Source of the DNA: Brachypodium distachyon
Lineage: Eukaryota; Streptophyta; Magnoliopsida; Poales; Poaceae
Assembly: GCF_000005505.3 (NCBI RefSeq)
Contig: NC_016134.3
Location: 20,076,370-20,140,369 of the forward strand
Length of the DNA stretch: 64,000 nucleotides
Direction of reading: 5' to 3'
The notes under the pieces were generated by a model. The model did not search any database and was not told where the DNA came from. It saw nothing but the letters and a program-made list of their open reading frames with translations. A program made the position numbers and the translations under genes. Shown here piece by piece: positions 53,075 through 64,000 of the stretch. Position 1 is the first letter of the stretch; each line of letters starts with the position of its first letter.

Positions 53075-55516
53075 TACTGAAACTAAGGATATGCTAGAAA
53101 TATTAACCCAATTTTACAAGAAGTTGTTCTGCCATGAGAAGAGGACACACTTCTCTCTTAGTTCCGACTTCTTTCCAATAATGAAAATGTTTCCTATGCT
53201 GATAATGACATGCTCCAAGCTCCCTTCAGTGAGCAAGAAGTTAAGAAAGATGTCTTTGACTTTTACTCAGATGGGGCTCCAGGCCAGATGGTATTTCCTT
53301 TATGTTCTACCAGCACTTTTAGGAGGTCATCAAACAAGATCTAATTAATGGCTATGTTTGATGACTTCCATAAGGGCAAGCTAGATATTCGTAGACTTGA
53401 CTTTGCTATTTTGACTTTAATCCCCAAAGAGCAAGATGCTTCCACCATGAAAAAGTTCATACCTATTTGTTTATTAAACCTTAGCTTCAAGATCTTTACC
53501 AAAGTTCTTACTAAGAGATTAGCTCTCATTATGAACTGTAGCTAGTAACCAGTCTGCCTTTATTAAAGGAAGATACATTTTAGAAAGTGTAGTCACTGCT
53601 CATGAGATTTTGCACTCTGTCCATAGCTCCAATGAGAGTGGCCTTGTACTCAAATTAGATTATGAAAAGGCCTTCGATAAGGTCAACTTAGACTTTCTAT
53701 AGGAACTGTTATCCCTTAGCAGTTTTGGTTCCAAATGGCTGGGTTGAAATTCCCAAATCACTCATTTGGGATTAGTCGGAGTTAGGCTTAACAATTCCGA
53801 AGGAATTTTTTTAATAACCAGTAAGGGTGGGAGACCCCCTCTCTCCTCTCTTATTCAATCTTGTTGTTGATGTGCTTACTAAAATGCTAGTTAAGTTTGC
53901 TCAGCGTGACATCATTCGGGGCCTTTCTGAGGACATCTACCCAGGTGGGGTCCTTAGCCTTCAGTATGCCGATGACACCATTCTCTTCTATTCTAATAAC
54001 ATAGAAAAAGCTTCCAACCTGAAGTGGGTTCTCACCTGTTTTCAGCAGGTTTCAGGGATTAGAATTAATTACAATAAAAGTGAATTAACCCCAATTAGGT
54101 TAGATTCTCAGCAAGCTCTCCCCTTTGTTAATGTTTTGGCTGCACTGAAGGTGCTTTCCCTATCAAATACTTAGGAATCCCTCTGCATTATGATAAGCTA
54201 AAAAAGGAGGATATTCAACCTTTAATTAGTAGAGAAAATTTTGAATAGAATTGCTCGCTAGAGAGGAAAACTCCTATCTTATGGACGCAGATTAGTTCTC
54301 ATTAAATCCTGTTTAGCTAGCATTCCCATCTACATGCTCTCCTTTTTCAAACTCTCTAAATGGGCCCTGCAAATGATGAATACCTAGATGGCACATTGCC
54401 TTTGGAATGGTTTTGAGGGACACAAAAAGTTGCATCTTGCCAACTGGCCTTTGATCTGCATGAAGGAGTTTGGTGGACTGGGGGTCCCCAACCTCCAAGA
54501 TGTGAATCTTTGTCTACTAGCTTCCTGGATCAAGAGATATATCTCTGGTGAAGGGAAAAGCTGGAAAACAATTGCACACAATCCCCAAACATTTTTTATA
54601 AGCACCTCTTTGGGGGTTTCCATATTTTGGAAATGTGTGGCATGTGAAATCTATTCAGTTCAGTTATAGGTGGTTAGTGGGAGATGGGACAAAAATCAGA
54701 TTCTGTGAGGACATCTGCTTTGGGACCTCTCCCCTTGTTGTGCAATTTTGGCCAATTTCTGTTATTTGTAATGATAAAAATTCTATGGTAGAGCTGACGT
54801 CTGGGATGGTCATACTTTAATGTTGTCCTTAAGAATGACTTTTGACACTGCTATGATGGAAACCTGGTATGACTTAGAGGAGATTGCTAGTAGTATTATT
54901 CGGAGTGATGAGATTGATGCTCTCATTTGGCAGTACGCTGCATCTGGTCAATACTCTTCTAGCTTCTTATATAACATAATTAATTTTAGTGGAGTTAAGC
55001 AAATTTACATTCCTTCTATGTGGTTTGTCACCACCCCTCCCAGGGTACGGAAAGTCATTTCTAGCAGCTCCACCATGTAACCGTGTGTGAAGAGGGTGCC
55101 ACGTAGTATCCATCCGAACCAATACCATATACCATTCAAAAATATATCATATCAATAAATATATCATTCACGTACCATATACCAATACAATTGATGATAC
55201 CATATATCGATGAATATCAATACCATATACCATTGGATGATATCATATACCAATAAAATATATTAATGAGGTGGGCCGGCCCAACGCCACGTGCCAGCCT
55301 CTGCAAGCACTGCTAGGTAGCGGAGCCGTTAGAATCACCGCTTTGTCCCAGGGTGCAAGTTTTTCTCTTGGATATTGACACATAACAAAATCATGACCAG
55401 AGACAACTTGAAGAAGTGACACATAAACAAACCATAGGAGTGTGCATTTTGTTTGGAAAAAAGAATATGTGCACCATTTATTCTTTGACTACCTAGTTGC
55501 TAAATCTTGTGACGTT
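53075..55516 (+). pseudogene. LINE (non-LTR) reverse transcriptase remnant, plus strand
   Basis: The plus strand encodes, in several broken frames, the usual plant LINE order. There is an upstream linker (ETKDMLEILTQFYKKLF), then QSAFIKGRYILESVVTAHEI, DYEKAFDKVN, and GDPLSPLLFNLVVDVLTKML. The catalytic LQYADDTILF follows, then KYLGIPLHYDKL, KEFGGLGVPNL, and part of the zinc-binding zf-RVT (CAFCLEK, HHLFFDYLVAK near 55447-55503). The endonuclease domain is missing, so it is 5' truncated, as most LINE copies are. A DNA element at 55047-55345 splits the end of the coding region. Confidence 0.85.
55047..55345. mobile_element. Mutator-like MITE (299 bp) inside the LINE
   Basis: The nine bases TCCCAGGGT occur directly on both sides (55038-55046 and 55346-55354) and the LINE protein text resumes after the right copy. 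A 9-bp duplication is typical of Mutator-type elements. The ends share a degraded inverted similarity (TTCTAGCAGCTCC against TTCTAACGGCTCC). The centre is built of AT-rich repeats of the form ATACCATATACCA. Confidence 0.7.
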
Positions 55517-56216
55517 CCCACCATAGATACCAACAAGCGGTGGCCGGCCACCAGTTCACGGAATCCATCGGGTGTAGGTCCGGATGAAAGGATGAGCACA
55601 AGAGAAATTCGAGAACAGCTGAACCAGCATGATCATATTCACATGCCTCCGCTATAAATTGCTGACACTCGAGCAAGTTCCAGATTTTAGCAGCCCATGT
55701 ACATTTGAACAGCATACGGAAAATATCTTCGGCACCGGTAGCACATAAGGGACATTGGCCACTAATGTTCATATGTCTATTTGCAAGGACAACCCGGCAG
55801 GGCAAGGCACCATGGAGCGTCTTCCAAGTGAAATTTTTTACTTTGGCAGGTACCCGGAATTTCCAGAGTTTTCCAAGCCGGGTGCGCTGTAGAGGACTCC
55901 ATATCATATGTGCGCTGCAACTTTTGCCCATGTTGATGCATCCAATCGGCATGGTATGCCGATTTAACCGAAAATGTGCCAGACTTGGTCAAATTCCAGG
56001 CGACAAAATCAGCGTTGATGCGGCTAGACAGCGGATGGAGAGTATGCGTTGCACATCAATGGCACAGAAAGTTTGGTTAACCAAATTAACATCCCAATCC
56101 CCGGTTGCCGGAACGATTAAGTCACTCCCCTTGAATAGAAGATCCTGCCCACGGCGTGAGATAACTTGCCTGGAAGGAGTGTTTGGAATCCAACCATCAG
56201 CAAAATGTAGGCACAC
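55500..56216 (-). pseudogene. LINE C-terminal (zf-RVT) fragment, minus strand
   Basis: The minus strand reads GSDLIVPATGDWDVNLVNQT and VQRILSIR, then SGTFSVKSAYHADW. After a frame change it reads LWKFRVPAKVKNFTWKTLHG, CPLCATGAEDIFRMLFKC and AAKIWNLL, a zf-RVT domain. It is a separate, opposed LINE copy abutting the plus-strand one near 55500. Confidence 0.85.
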
Positions 56217-56802
56217 TCATTCGAGCATGGATCTCCCAGTTGCGTCATGAGAGGCACGCAGGCCAGGTGACGCCGCTGTTGTGACTTGTGCCTCTTCAGA
56301 CTCCGACGACTACACGTCCTGCACGTTGCTTCAATCAGCTCCAGGACAAATAGTCTTCAGGATGGTTTCTTACAAAACTAGCAGTACCCAGCGACTGTTG
56401 GTAGCGTGGGAGTACCTATACTGCTGCACATGGCAATTCATTTACTGCATATAAGAAATACATGAAAACAGAATGTCCTCGTAACTAAAATAACTAAACA
56501 AGTTCCCCTAACATTTTATACCGTGTCCATCTCATGTACATGAACAAAATGGATTTTAACAACAGACCAACTGAACTTCAGCAAGCTATACACATTTTGG
56601 AAGAGTAGTTGTGCATCCACAAACAATAGTTGTCAGCTAAATAAGACAGGCTCTGGATTCTCATGTATCGACAAAATCTCAAGTCAAGTCTACGGAAACC
56701 ATTTTTCAAGATGTGCTTGTTCCATAATGATTTCTTGGTAAATTCACCACTAGGTTGAAACAACTTGATTCACTCTATTTTTCACTCAGGGTACGTGTAT
56801 CT

Positions 56803-59800
56803 TCACTCCAGCTTATCATGGTTGGCTTCGGAAATCTTTGGTGGTTCTGCAGGGAAGTATTTGATGCCCACAAGATCACCAACTCTACTAATAACCTGGA
56901 AGCGGACGGCGAAGGCGATAACAGTGAGAACTGAACTCTATTTATGTGTACTACAACAGCAGGAAGTGCTTATGTACATGAAGAAAGAACTCACATTAAG
57001 GGCATTTATCAGATCCTCCCTGGTGTGAGAGGCAGAAATGCAGATACGAGCCCTTGCAAGTAGGAGAGGTGTGGCAGGGAATGCCACAGTGACAACAGCA
57101 ACCTGAAATATCCGTGTTAGCAGTTGCATGGCGAGAGGGGGGATTTGTACTGTGAAGCAACTGGTGAAAGTAGTGAGTAAAAGCAGATTGCTAATTAATA
57201 TAACAGTATTTCTGAACAGAAATAGCTACATGAACTCCACCACCAACCTTCTGTTTAAGGCATTCCCTAGAAAATGCAGGAATCTTAGCCGGGTTATAGA
57301 GCATTATGGGCATAACTGGAGAGTCATTGTCACCAAGCACCTCAAAACCCATCTTCTTAAGCTCTGACCTGAAGAAATTACTGTTCTCACGGATGCGTGC
57401 AAGTTTCTGGGCACCTACAGGACATCACAAATAAACAAAAATATTCAAAATTACACTCAACATGAAGAACATTATGGCAGATTAAAAGGGGCGAAAGAAG
57501 TGGATCAAGAAATCTATTTACCTCTGTTGGAGCCATCCTCTCCTAGTATAACTTTAATTGAAGAAATAACTTGCTGCACTGCTGGTGGTGACATGGAAGT
57601 AGCATAAAGATGGGCTGGGCAACTATGCTTTAGGTGCTGAATTAAATCCTGAAATGACATGCAAGAGGAACCAGCAAATCTTGAAGGCAGCAGAAGGTTC
57701 AAGTAACAAGTAACACTGTTATTTTTTAAGCACATGTACCTTCGACGCGGCAATATATCCACCACATGATCCAAATGACTTCGTGAAAGTCCCCATCATT
57801 ATATCTACATCAGCTGGGTCAACCCCTAGGAGTTCACAAACACCTCGCCCAGACTGCCCGACAGCACCAATGCTATGGGCCTCGTCCAGATATGTGTAAG
57901 CCTGTTTGACCGAACAAAGAGTAATGCATGTGGTCAATTCTCGCTGTAGCACTTGATGCAGCATCTTAATGGCTTGAGAAAACAGGAAATAATATGAGAA
58001 ATATAATGTGCTTAATGTCCCGATCTTAAAATGGAAACTATAAAGAAGTTCCTTAAACCTTGTATTTCTTGGAGACAGCTATGATCTCCGGGAGTTTGCA
58101 TAGCTCCCCTTCCATGCTGTAGATACCCTCAACAATGACAATAATCTTCTTCCACGGTCTATGTGTCCGTGGCTGACCATCAGTTATCTGTTCTCTCAGG
58201 ACATCTTCCAAATGAGCAGGGGCTGCACGTAGAACAATGGGGATATGTCATTGTGAATCACAAAGATTTAATTGATTTGTACTGTTCAAAGGGATCAAAG
58301 CTTACAGTTATGCTGGAAAACCCGGACAGTTGCACCCGAGCCTCTTGCGCCATTCACAATCGAGTTATGATTCAGTGAGTCACTAATAATTAGCCCACCC
58401 TGGAAGAACATGAATAGCAAACTAAGTAACTGGTCGCTCAGTTTAAACTTTTCTTTTAGTTATTAGGATATGGAGCATATTTGAACAACCTTTCCTATTA
58501 GGCAAGGGATTATGGCTGAGTTCGTTGCATAACCCATGCCAAACAGGAGAGCAGCAGGCTTTCCAACAAAACGTGCAACCAACGTCTCCAGCTCAGCATG
58601 AAGTTCGGTCGTGCCTGTTTCCACCGTAGAAGCAACAACTTGGCATTTGTACTTCTTAAAATTTGGTAAGTAAAACAAGAGGAGTAATCCAGACATACCA
58701 CCATCGACGCGAACACTGCAGGTGCTTGGTGAGTATTTCTTGAGAGACTCGATAACACGTGGAGTGCAGAATTCATCTGCTGCTGCAAATCCAAGGTAGT
58801 TGTAGGATCCTAGGTTCAGGCATCTAGTGGTATTTGAAGTACGCCTGCAACAGCAGTGAGAGAGTAAGATAGAGCGGAGTTCTTTTCTATTTCATTTATT
58901 TTGACCCATGTCTTACAAATATAGATCACAAGGTATCATTTATGTTAAATTGAAGAAAATTGACGTAAAAAAATACATGAAAGATACAACTTGATTTAAA
59001 CAGAAATTGCCAGGGTAGACCCCACATGTAGACCATCCAGTGAATATATCTCCACTTGATTAGTATATTGCCAAAGCTGACTTTTTTCCCATAATGAAAA
59101 ACTACACAATAGGAGTAGTAAAATATAGAATAAATTCTTACTGTAATGTCTTGTTATTATCATTGGAGTATCGCTCAACAACATCAAACCAAGAATCTGG
59201 TGCACTTGCTATTGGTCTAGAAAAGCAATCCTGGACAACCAAAAAATGTGATGTTAATATACAATGCAGTGAACAATAAATAACCGAAGAAGACCATCTT
59301 GCTTGACAAAATTCAAGACATATCCCCACACTATCTGTGACACTACTCTGTTTGTCAAACTCGTTATAGAAGAACATGAACAAGAAACATGCTAGCCGCA
59401 GGTCATTGCAGCAGAGAAAACCTTTGAGCTAAAAAAATATTAAGTACAAATTTGACTTTTTGCTGCCATCAGGTATACAAACTCAAAGCCACGAAAGAAT
59501 CAAGCACACTGTATATCCACCGCCAATTGTTTCCAATTCAAGGAATGTAAGCTTGGAGCTCAATGTGGTCACATCCAAAGTTCCTCATAAAGCTACTGCA
59601 CATCTAATTTTCTGAACAAAAGAGCAAAATACACAAGTGTTCTAATAACTACTCCCTCCGTTTCTAAATACTTGTCGCTGTTTTAGTGCAAACTTGAACT
59701 AAAACAGCAACAAGTATTTAGGAACGGAGGGAGTAATTACCATCACTTCCCTACTAGCAAAATACACAACTACCCGATACCTAATAGCCATCATTAACAC

Positions 59801-60327
59801 CCCGTGTCCCCCCTAACGGGATGCCTTGTCCACCAAATACATCCGTACAGCAAACATAAGAATAAATCATTCATGATAACTCAACGAAATGCCTTGAGAC
59901 ACCGGCCCTTCCTGCTATACTAAAATCATCTGTAACAGTGATAAATTCAGAGATTTCTGACCACGACCCAAATTAAACGCGCAATGTGCTGACATAAGGC
60001 GCAAAATTTGATGAACAAACGAACAAACAAAAAAGCTTGTGAAATCCGTACCTGGATCCGCAGGTAAAGGCGGCGGACGTAGAAATCTTCGAGGCCCAGG
60101 CAGATCGGCGCGTACCCCTGCATGAATTCCGAAATAAATCATCAAAAAACCAACCGAAATTGCAAGATCCGAGCGGAAAGACAGGCAATTCGCCCTCGCA
60201 CCTTGATGTTCTTGTCCTTGAACCAATCGATGAACTTGCGGAAGAAATCTCTGAGCTGGCCGAACGCGAAGAGCAGCCCGTAGCTGAACAGTGTAGTCAG
60301 CGCCGTCGTGTATGGCAGCCTCACCAT
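56803..60327 (-). CDS. LCB2: Serine palmitoyltransferase subunit LCB2
   Basis: Twelve coding exons on the minus strand: 60327-60202, 60117-60052, 59230-59142, 58844-58699, 58614-58490, 58399-58306, 58222-58059, 57901-57740, 57648-57522, 57414-57248, 57102-56995 and 56895-56803. All use GT-AG, stay in frame and give 488 residues, almost exactly the length of known plant LCB2. The N-terminus has a hydrophobic segment (about 8-25) for ER anchoring. The aminotransferase fold follows: [68 protein letters not shown] and [18 protein letters not shown]. The PLP lysine is in [13 protein letters not shown], at about residue 311. With LCB1 the enzyme condenses serine and palmitoyl-CoA, the first step of sphingolipid synthesis. 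Intron 2 carries a Stowaway MITE (59652-59733). Every motif is intact. Confidence 0.96.
59652..59733. mobile_element. Stowaway MITE (82 bp) in LCB2 intron 2
   Basis: CTCCCTCCGTTTCTAAATAC at the start and GTATTTAGGAACGGAGGGAG at the end form an almost perfect palindrome, flanked by TA on both sides. The LCB2 splice sites are far from it, so splicing need not be disturbed. Confidence 0.92.
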
Positions 60328-60329
60328 CT

Positions 60330-60803
60330 TGGCTGTCCCGGCCGCTGCCTAACCCTTACAAATTCCTCGGTTCCTGGGTCCGGTTCTTGCGCACTTGGCT
60401 AAAATTCTTGACCCCTAGGGGTCGGCGGGGTCGTTCCTGGATCTCCAAGCTGCAATTCTTGGATTTAGATGGTTTCTTGGAAACTTTTCACATGGATTGA
60501 GGATTTGCTGCGAAGACGGGTCGATTAGGCAATGAGGCGTGAATGAGAGCGGAAGGGGATTTAAGGGAGGGGAGGCGGCGGAGGTGGTCGTCAATGGCGA
60601 CTGGACGGACACGGAGGAAGGGAGGGTTCGAACGTTGAACAGCACGACAGGGAAGGGGAAGGAGCCAAAAGCCAATCTGTAAATACTCTTTTTCTTTTGG
60701 TGGGTTTTCGCTTTGGTTTTTCCGTTTAACTGTCAAAGGCATAAAAGTGTCAAAGGGATCGAGACATCTGTGAATTACCCGGAATTTCAGGTCTTTTTGA
60801 TTA
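60330..60803. other. 5' flank of LCB2
   Basis: This is the promoter and leader side of the minus-strand LCB2 gene. A minus-strand frame at 60742-60415 is probably leader noise. No clear TATA box is seen. Confidence 0.35.
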
Positions 60804-61429
60804 CTAGCTAAGCTAGAATGCCCGGCGTTTCAACAGATCAACGGAATAAAATGATGCATTCAAAAACATGCATCAAAACCTCTCTTTGTTCTTCTTTAAC
60901 AATCACCAAATAATTTTTTTTTAAAGGTTTCTTCAGAAGATTGTGTATTTATACTCGTCTCTCAAAATAGAACAATACACTTCCTTCTGAAAATTATATA
61001 ACATCACCCGGTCAAAAAAGTTTTGAGACGAAGTCACTTATTTTTTTAAGTTCTCTCCACTATCTCACTTCACCCGTTAAAACAAAGAGTTAGAAGGGGC
61101 AACAAATTTATGTTTTGGTAGTTGGATGTTCGTTAATTAGTATAGACATTTGATTATTTTGTTGAGTATGCCTATTATGATTTTGCTGGTTTTCTGAACG
61201 AGCTTATCAATATTAGATTAAATCAAGACTAATTAATAAATTGGTAGTGCACGTGTAAATTTTTTTCAATTATTCGCTCGAATTGTTCGGCGGATCTGAC
61301 TTGTGGGCAGTTCAGACGACTTGACGTCGTTGGGCTCTCGGCTATCTGTCTGCTCGTAGTCATGTCTCTGCGTGGCGGCTGGAGTCCGTCTTATATGGCC
61401 GGCAAGTATTAAATGTGGCAACTCGCCCA

Positions 61430-61550
61430 CGGATATCCGACCCGAATGGGTAGGATATAGATTGAAGTTTACGCCCATGGATATACCTGATGGCTCGCCC
61501 GATTAGTCATGGGTATAGGTTTATACCCATGGATACCCGATGGGTCGCCC
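61430..61550 (+). repeat. Short diverged repeats 'cccatggatacccgatgggt'
   Basis: The motif (C/G)CCCA(T/C)GGATA(T/C)(C/A)C with GATGG(G/C)TCGCCC recurs about three times in 120 bp. Confidence 0.6.
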
Positions 61551-61917
61551 AGTTAATATTTTAATTAAATAAATATTATTTTTATTATATAATATGTGAA
61601 CTCTTTGAAAAAAATTTAGCGAAATGTGGACTCTTTGATGCAATAAGGATTAACGGATAAACCTTGGTGTAAAAAAAATAAAGACTAAGTGCAAAATTGG
61701 CCCAGTAGCCCATGACTCGATGACCCATCAACTTGCCTTGTTTGGCCATCTCTCTCGCTCAGTCAGGTTCACAGAAGAAAGGCATCGAGGGTCTTCTCCC
61801 ATCTCCCATTCTAAACTTGGCCATCATCTCTCATTCTCTCTACTATGTCCCGGCGCCGCCACCATTCTTCAGTTCGTCTCATCAGCTTCTTCTAACAATT
61901 CGCCATCTCCTTGTGTA

Positions 61918-62158
61918 CTTCCTCCGTTTCTTAAAAAATGGCATATTAGCTTTCACTAAGACAAGATTTTGACCACAAATTATTATATTAAAGTGTGGTT
62001 CATATGTCATGAAACCACAAGTATCATGAATTACTTTTGCTAACGAATCTAGCGATACCAAATTTATGTCTTATAAAACACATCTTGATATAGTAATTTG
62101 TGATCAAAATCTTGTCTTAATGAAATGTAATATGCCATTCTTCAAAGAACGGAGGGAG
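61918..62158. mobile_element. Stowaway MITE (241 bp)
   Basis: It starts CTTCCTCCGTTTCTTAAAAA and ends TTCAAAGAACGGAGGGAG, flanked by TA. The arms continue to pair inward (ACAAGATTTTGACCACAAAT against ATTTGTGATCAAAATCTTGT). Confidence 0.9.
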
Positions 62159-62403
62159 TAATTTAGCCCTAGGAGGAGACGGCCGTGGCTGGAAAACAGA
62201 AGAGGGGACCAGCCGTGGCCGTGGCTAGGAGACAGAGGGGACGGCCGTGGCTTCGATTCCTTGCCCGATGGGTGCCCGATCGGGTCTCATCTTCCGACTG
62301 CCGTAGTGTTTCGATGGAGAGATCTTTTTCTCGTCAGATTCGGAGTTGTTGCCCGACTCTCGTAACGATCCCGCTGGCGATGGATTCCCTCGCGGAGTTC
62401 CAA

Positions 62404-62594
62404 TCCAATTCGGTGCAGGTAACGGGCCAGGCAACTTAGTAGGACTAATATACATGCAATCTTGGGCGGCCCACAAATATTTTGGGAAGTTTGACAGACG
62501 AGTCCAATTCGGTGCATGTAATGGGCCAGTAGTAGGCCTAATATACATGCAATCTTGGGCGGCCCTCAAATATTTTGGGAAGTCTGGCAGACGA
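62404..62594 (+). repeat. Tandem duplication of about 95 bp
   Basis: A unit starting TCCAATTCGGTGCA and ending GACAGACGA/GGCAGACGA occurs at 62404-62502 and 62503-62594. The copies are nearly identical apart from a small indel and a few changes (shared core ATACATGCAATCTTGGGCGG). Confidence 0.9.
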
Positions 62595-62639
62595 CGGTGA
62601 AAAGAACGGTCCGTATTTTTTACATAGGTATAGATTAAA

Positions 62640-63001
62640 GTGTAAAACGATTATCAGGATAGACAGATGTTGCGGTCACGTCCCACACGTCCTGATCGCA
62701 TGTTGAGAATAAAAATTATTGCTTGCTAAAAGTATTTCCATACTAAATGCATCAAACAAATATTGTGCTCAGGTTGCGAATTGTTTACCAAAGTTAATCT
62801 CATGATTTACTAATTTTCTTTTCAGTTTTGGTTACAAGAGAAAAAAGTCAATTAAAAAGAGGTTATCAAATTATTGACTTTTTTTTTGTTGTTTTAATAG
62901 CTCACTCGTAAGACCTGAAATATATCTGATTTTTTTAACCAGAACCTACAGGGGAGGCCCGCCAGAATATATCTGAAATTTTAAAGTATATGACTGTGCT
63001 A
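62640..63001. other. AT-rich stretch, nothing recognised
   Basis: No coding sequence, RNA gene or element end is recognised. Confidence 0.3.
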
Positions 63002-63010
63002 TAATTAAAA

Positions 63011-63542
63011 GAGTAAAATGCACCCGAGGTCCCTATTTTTTCGCGAAAGTGTCAAGTAGGTCCCCAATCTTTGAAAATGTGCGTTTAAGTTCTCATTGTT
63101 TGTTAAGTGGTCCATCTCAGATCCCTCGCATGTATGCACAGCTCCGGCCGCATGACGTGGCTGCCACCTAGGCTTTGGGCCCACACGTCAGGCAAACACG
63201 TGGCAGTGCCACCTAGGATTGGTGACATCTGCATGTATACAAAAATGGAATTTTTTTACCACTCTTGCAAACTTATTCTTCTCTTGGTAGCCACATTTTT
63301 CTTTTTAGAAACATCTGCCACACGAGGGGTTTTCTGTAAGATTGCAACACCACGTCATCGCCTGACAGGTGGGCCCAAAGCCTAGGTGGCAGCCACGTCA
63401 TGCGGCCGGAGCTGTGCATACAAGCGAGGGACCTGGGATGAACCACTTACCAAACAATGAGGACCTAAATGTGCATTTTTAAAGATTAGGAACCTATTTG
63501 ACACCTTCGCGAAAGAATATTGACCTCGGGTGCATTTTACAC
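63011..63542. mobile_element. Mutator-type MITE (532 bp) with long inverted repeats
   Basis: The left arm begins GAGTAAAATGCACCCGAGGT. The right arm, reverse complemented, begins GTGTAAAATGCACCCGAGGT. Pairing continues for about 170-180 bp on each side (for example GGCCGCATGACGTGGCTGCC with its complement). The nine bases TAATTAAAA flank it exactly (63002-63010 and 63543-63551). Long terminal repeats plus a 9-bp duplication define Mutator-like elements. No transposase is encoded. Confidence 0.93.
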
Positions 63543-63851
63543 TAATTAAAATATATTCGCTCTTTATTTTTTTTGTTAAAAGACCTTATATATTTTACCA
63601 TAATATAAGATTTTACGATAAGATCTTGCTACCGCTGGTCATCTATTTTCCTCCGCAAAGGACATGGCATTTCAGGCAAAATTGCAATCGAACTTTAAAT
63701 TTTAAGGACTAATTTTTATAATTCAGAACCATGACTTCATGATTAGTCTGAACACCACAACGATTACCTTGATTTCAAGTTGATATTCCGGAGCAACACA
63801 CAATGGATTGCACTTGACCAGTTATTCTTGCTGTACACCATTTTTTATGTA

Positions 63852-63975
63852 CTCCTTCCATCCAACAAAGGATGTCTTAAGTTTGACTAAATTTAAATGC
63901 ATCTATACACTAAATCATGTTTAGATATATCAAAATTTTGACAAACTTGAGACATCTTTTGTTGGACGGAGAGAG
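63852..63975. mobile_element. Stowaway MITE (124 bp), inverted relative to 15.8/17.9 kb copies
   Basis: It starts CTCCTTCCATCCAACAAAGG and ends TTGTTGGACGGAGAGAG, flanked by TA. Reverse complemented, it aligns with the copy at 17861-17984 over its full length (including TTAGTGTATAGATGCATT). Confidence 0.88.
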
Positions 63976-64000
63976 TATGAGATTTTCCTCTCAGGAAACA

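Larger units (their letters stand above)
60804..62634 (-). mobile_element. Putative Helitron (about 1.8 kb), minus strand
   Basis: The right end reads, on the minus strand, TCTATACCTATGTAAAAAAT after a host A (62634), a Helitron-type 5' end. The left end has CTAG (60807-60804) followed by T, preceded by GCCGGGCATTCTAGCTTAG, which resembles a decayed version of the hairpin end at 20940. The hairpin itself is weak. A Stowaway MITE and several repeats lie inside. No Rep/helicase is encoded. Confidence 0.4.

Noticed and set aside
59652..59733. Stowaway hairpin in LCB2 intron 2 as a microRNA gene
   Set aside because: Terminal repeats and TA flanks identify it as a MITE; nothing in the sequence points to a dedicated microRNA.
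1..64000. tRNA or rRNA genes
   Set aside because: I looked for cloverleaf-like segments and conserved rRNA motifs; only retrotransposon primer sites complementary to tRNA-Met were found.

Overview
This window is nuclear DNA from a grass, most likely a Pooideae/Triticeae species (wheat, barley or Aegilops type). The reasons are interrupted genes with GT-AG introns, CTCCCTCCGT-type Stowaway MITEs, nested Ty3/gypsy and Ty1/copia retrotransposons, LINE and Helitron pieces, and a set of ordinary plant genes. Nothing looks bacterial, organellar or CRISPR-like.

Layout. 1-7.1 kb is a pile of broken Ty3/gypsy elements: a Tat-like gag-pol on the minus strand, then the 3' end and LTR of a plus-strand element, then the leader, primer site and LTR of a third element on the minus strand. 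7.1-13.7 kb is Ty1/copia DNA centred on a large palindrome of two opposed 1.1-1.2 kb LTRs. 13.7-18.4 kb holds a decayed aspartic-protease-like pseudogene, a transposase-derived fragment and several Stowaway MITEs. 18.5-19.7 kb is an O-methyltransferase gene. 20.9-25.4 kb has a complete non-autonomous Helitron, a solo LTR and decayed repeats. 26.3-28.0 kb is a plastid acyl carrier protein gene. 28.3-30.3 kb has a hAT-like MITE nested in a Stowaway MITE, and a complete 1.2 kb non-autonomous LTR element with perfect target duplication. 31.8-33.8 kb is a RIN4/NOI-type gene. 35.1-42.5 kb is again degenerate gypsy DNA, including an antisense accessory gene remnant next to an LTR. 43.0-44.4 kb is a GDSL esterase/lipase gene with a GC-AG intron. 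45.1-45.3 kb is a small L31-like ribosomal protein gene (minus). 48.7-50.0 kb is a CCHC zinc-knuckle gene, apparently broken. 53.1-56.2 kb has two opposed LINE fragments, one split by a DNA element with a 9-bp duplication. 56.8-60.3 kb is an intact 12-exon serine palmitoyltransferase LCB2 gene (minus). The last 3.7 kb holds a putative Helitron, Stowaway MITEs and a Mutator-type MITE with a perfect 9-bp duplication.

The host genes do not form a pathway. ACP (plastid fatty acid synthesis), LCB2 (ER sphingoid base synthesis) and the GDSL hydrolase (secreted) all touch lipid metabolism, but their proximity is probably chance. All exon models come from reading frame, splice consensus and family knowledge only; no transcript evidence or database search was available. 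I did not find a convincing new biological system. The items I would look at first are the copia LTR palindrome, the structurally complete small LTR element, the antisense gypsy ORF with its own TATA-like site, the GC-AG intron, and a clean 43-bp-arm hairpin upstream of the L31 gene.
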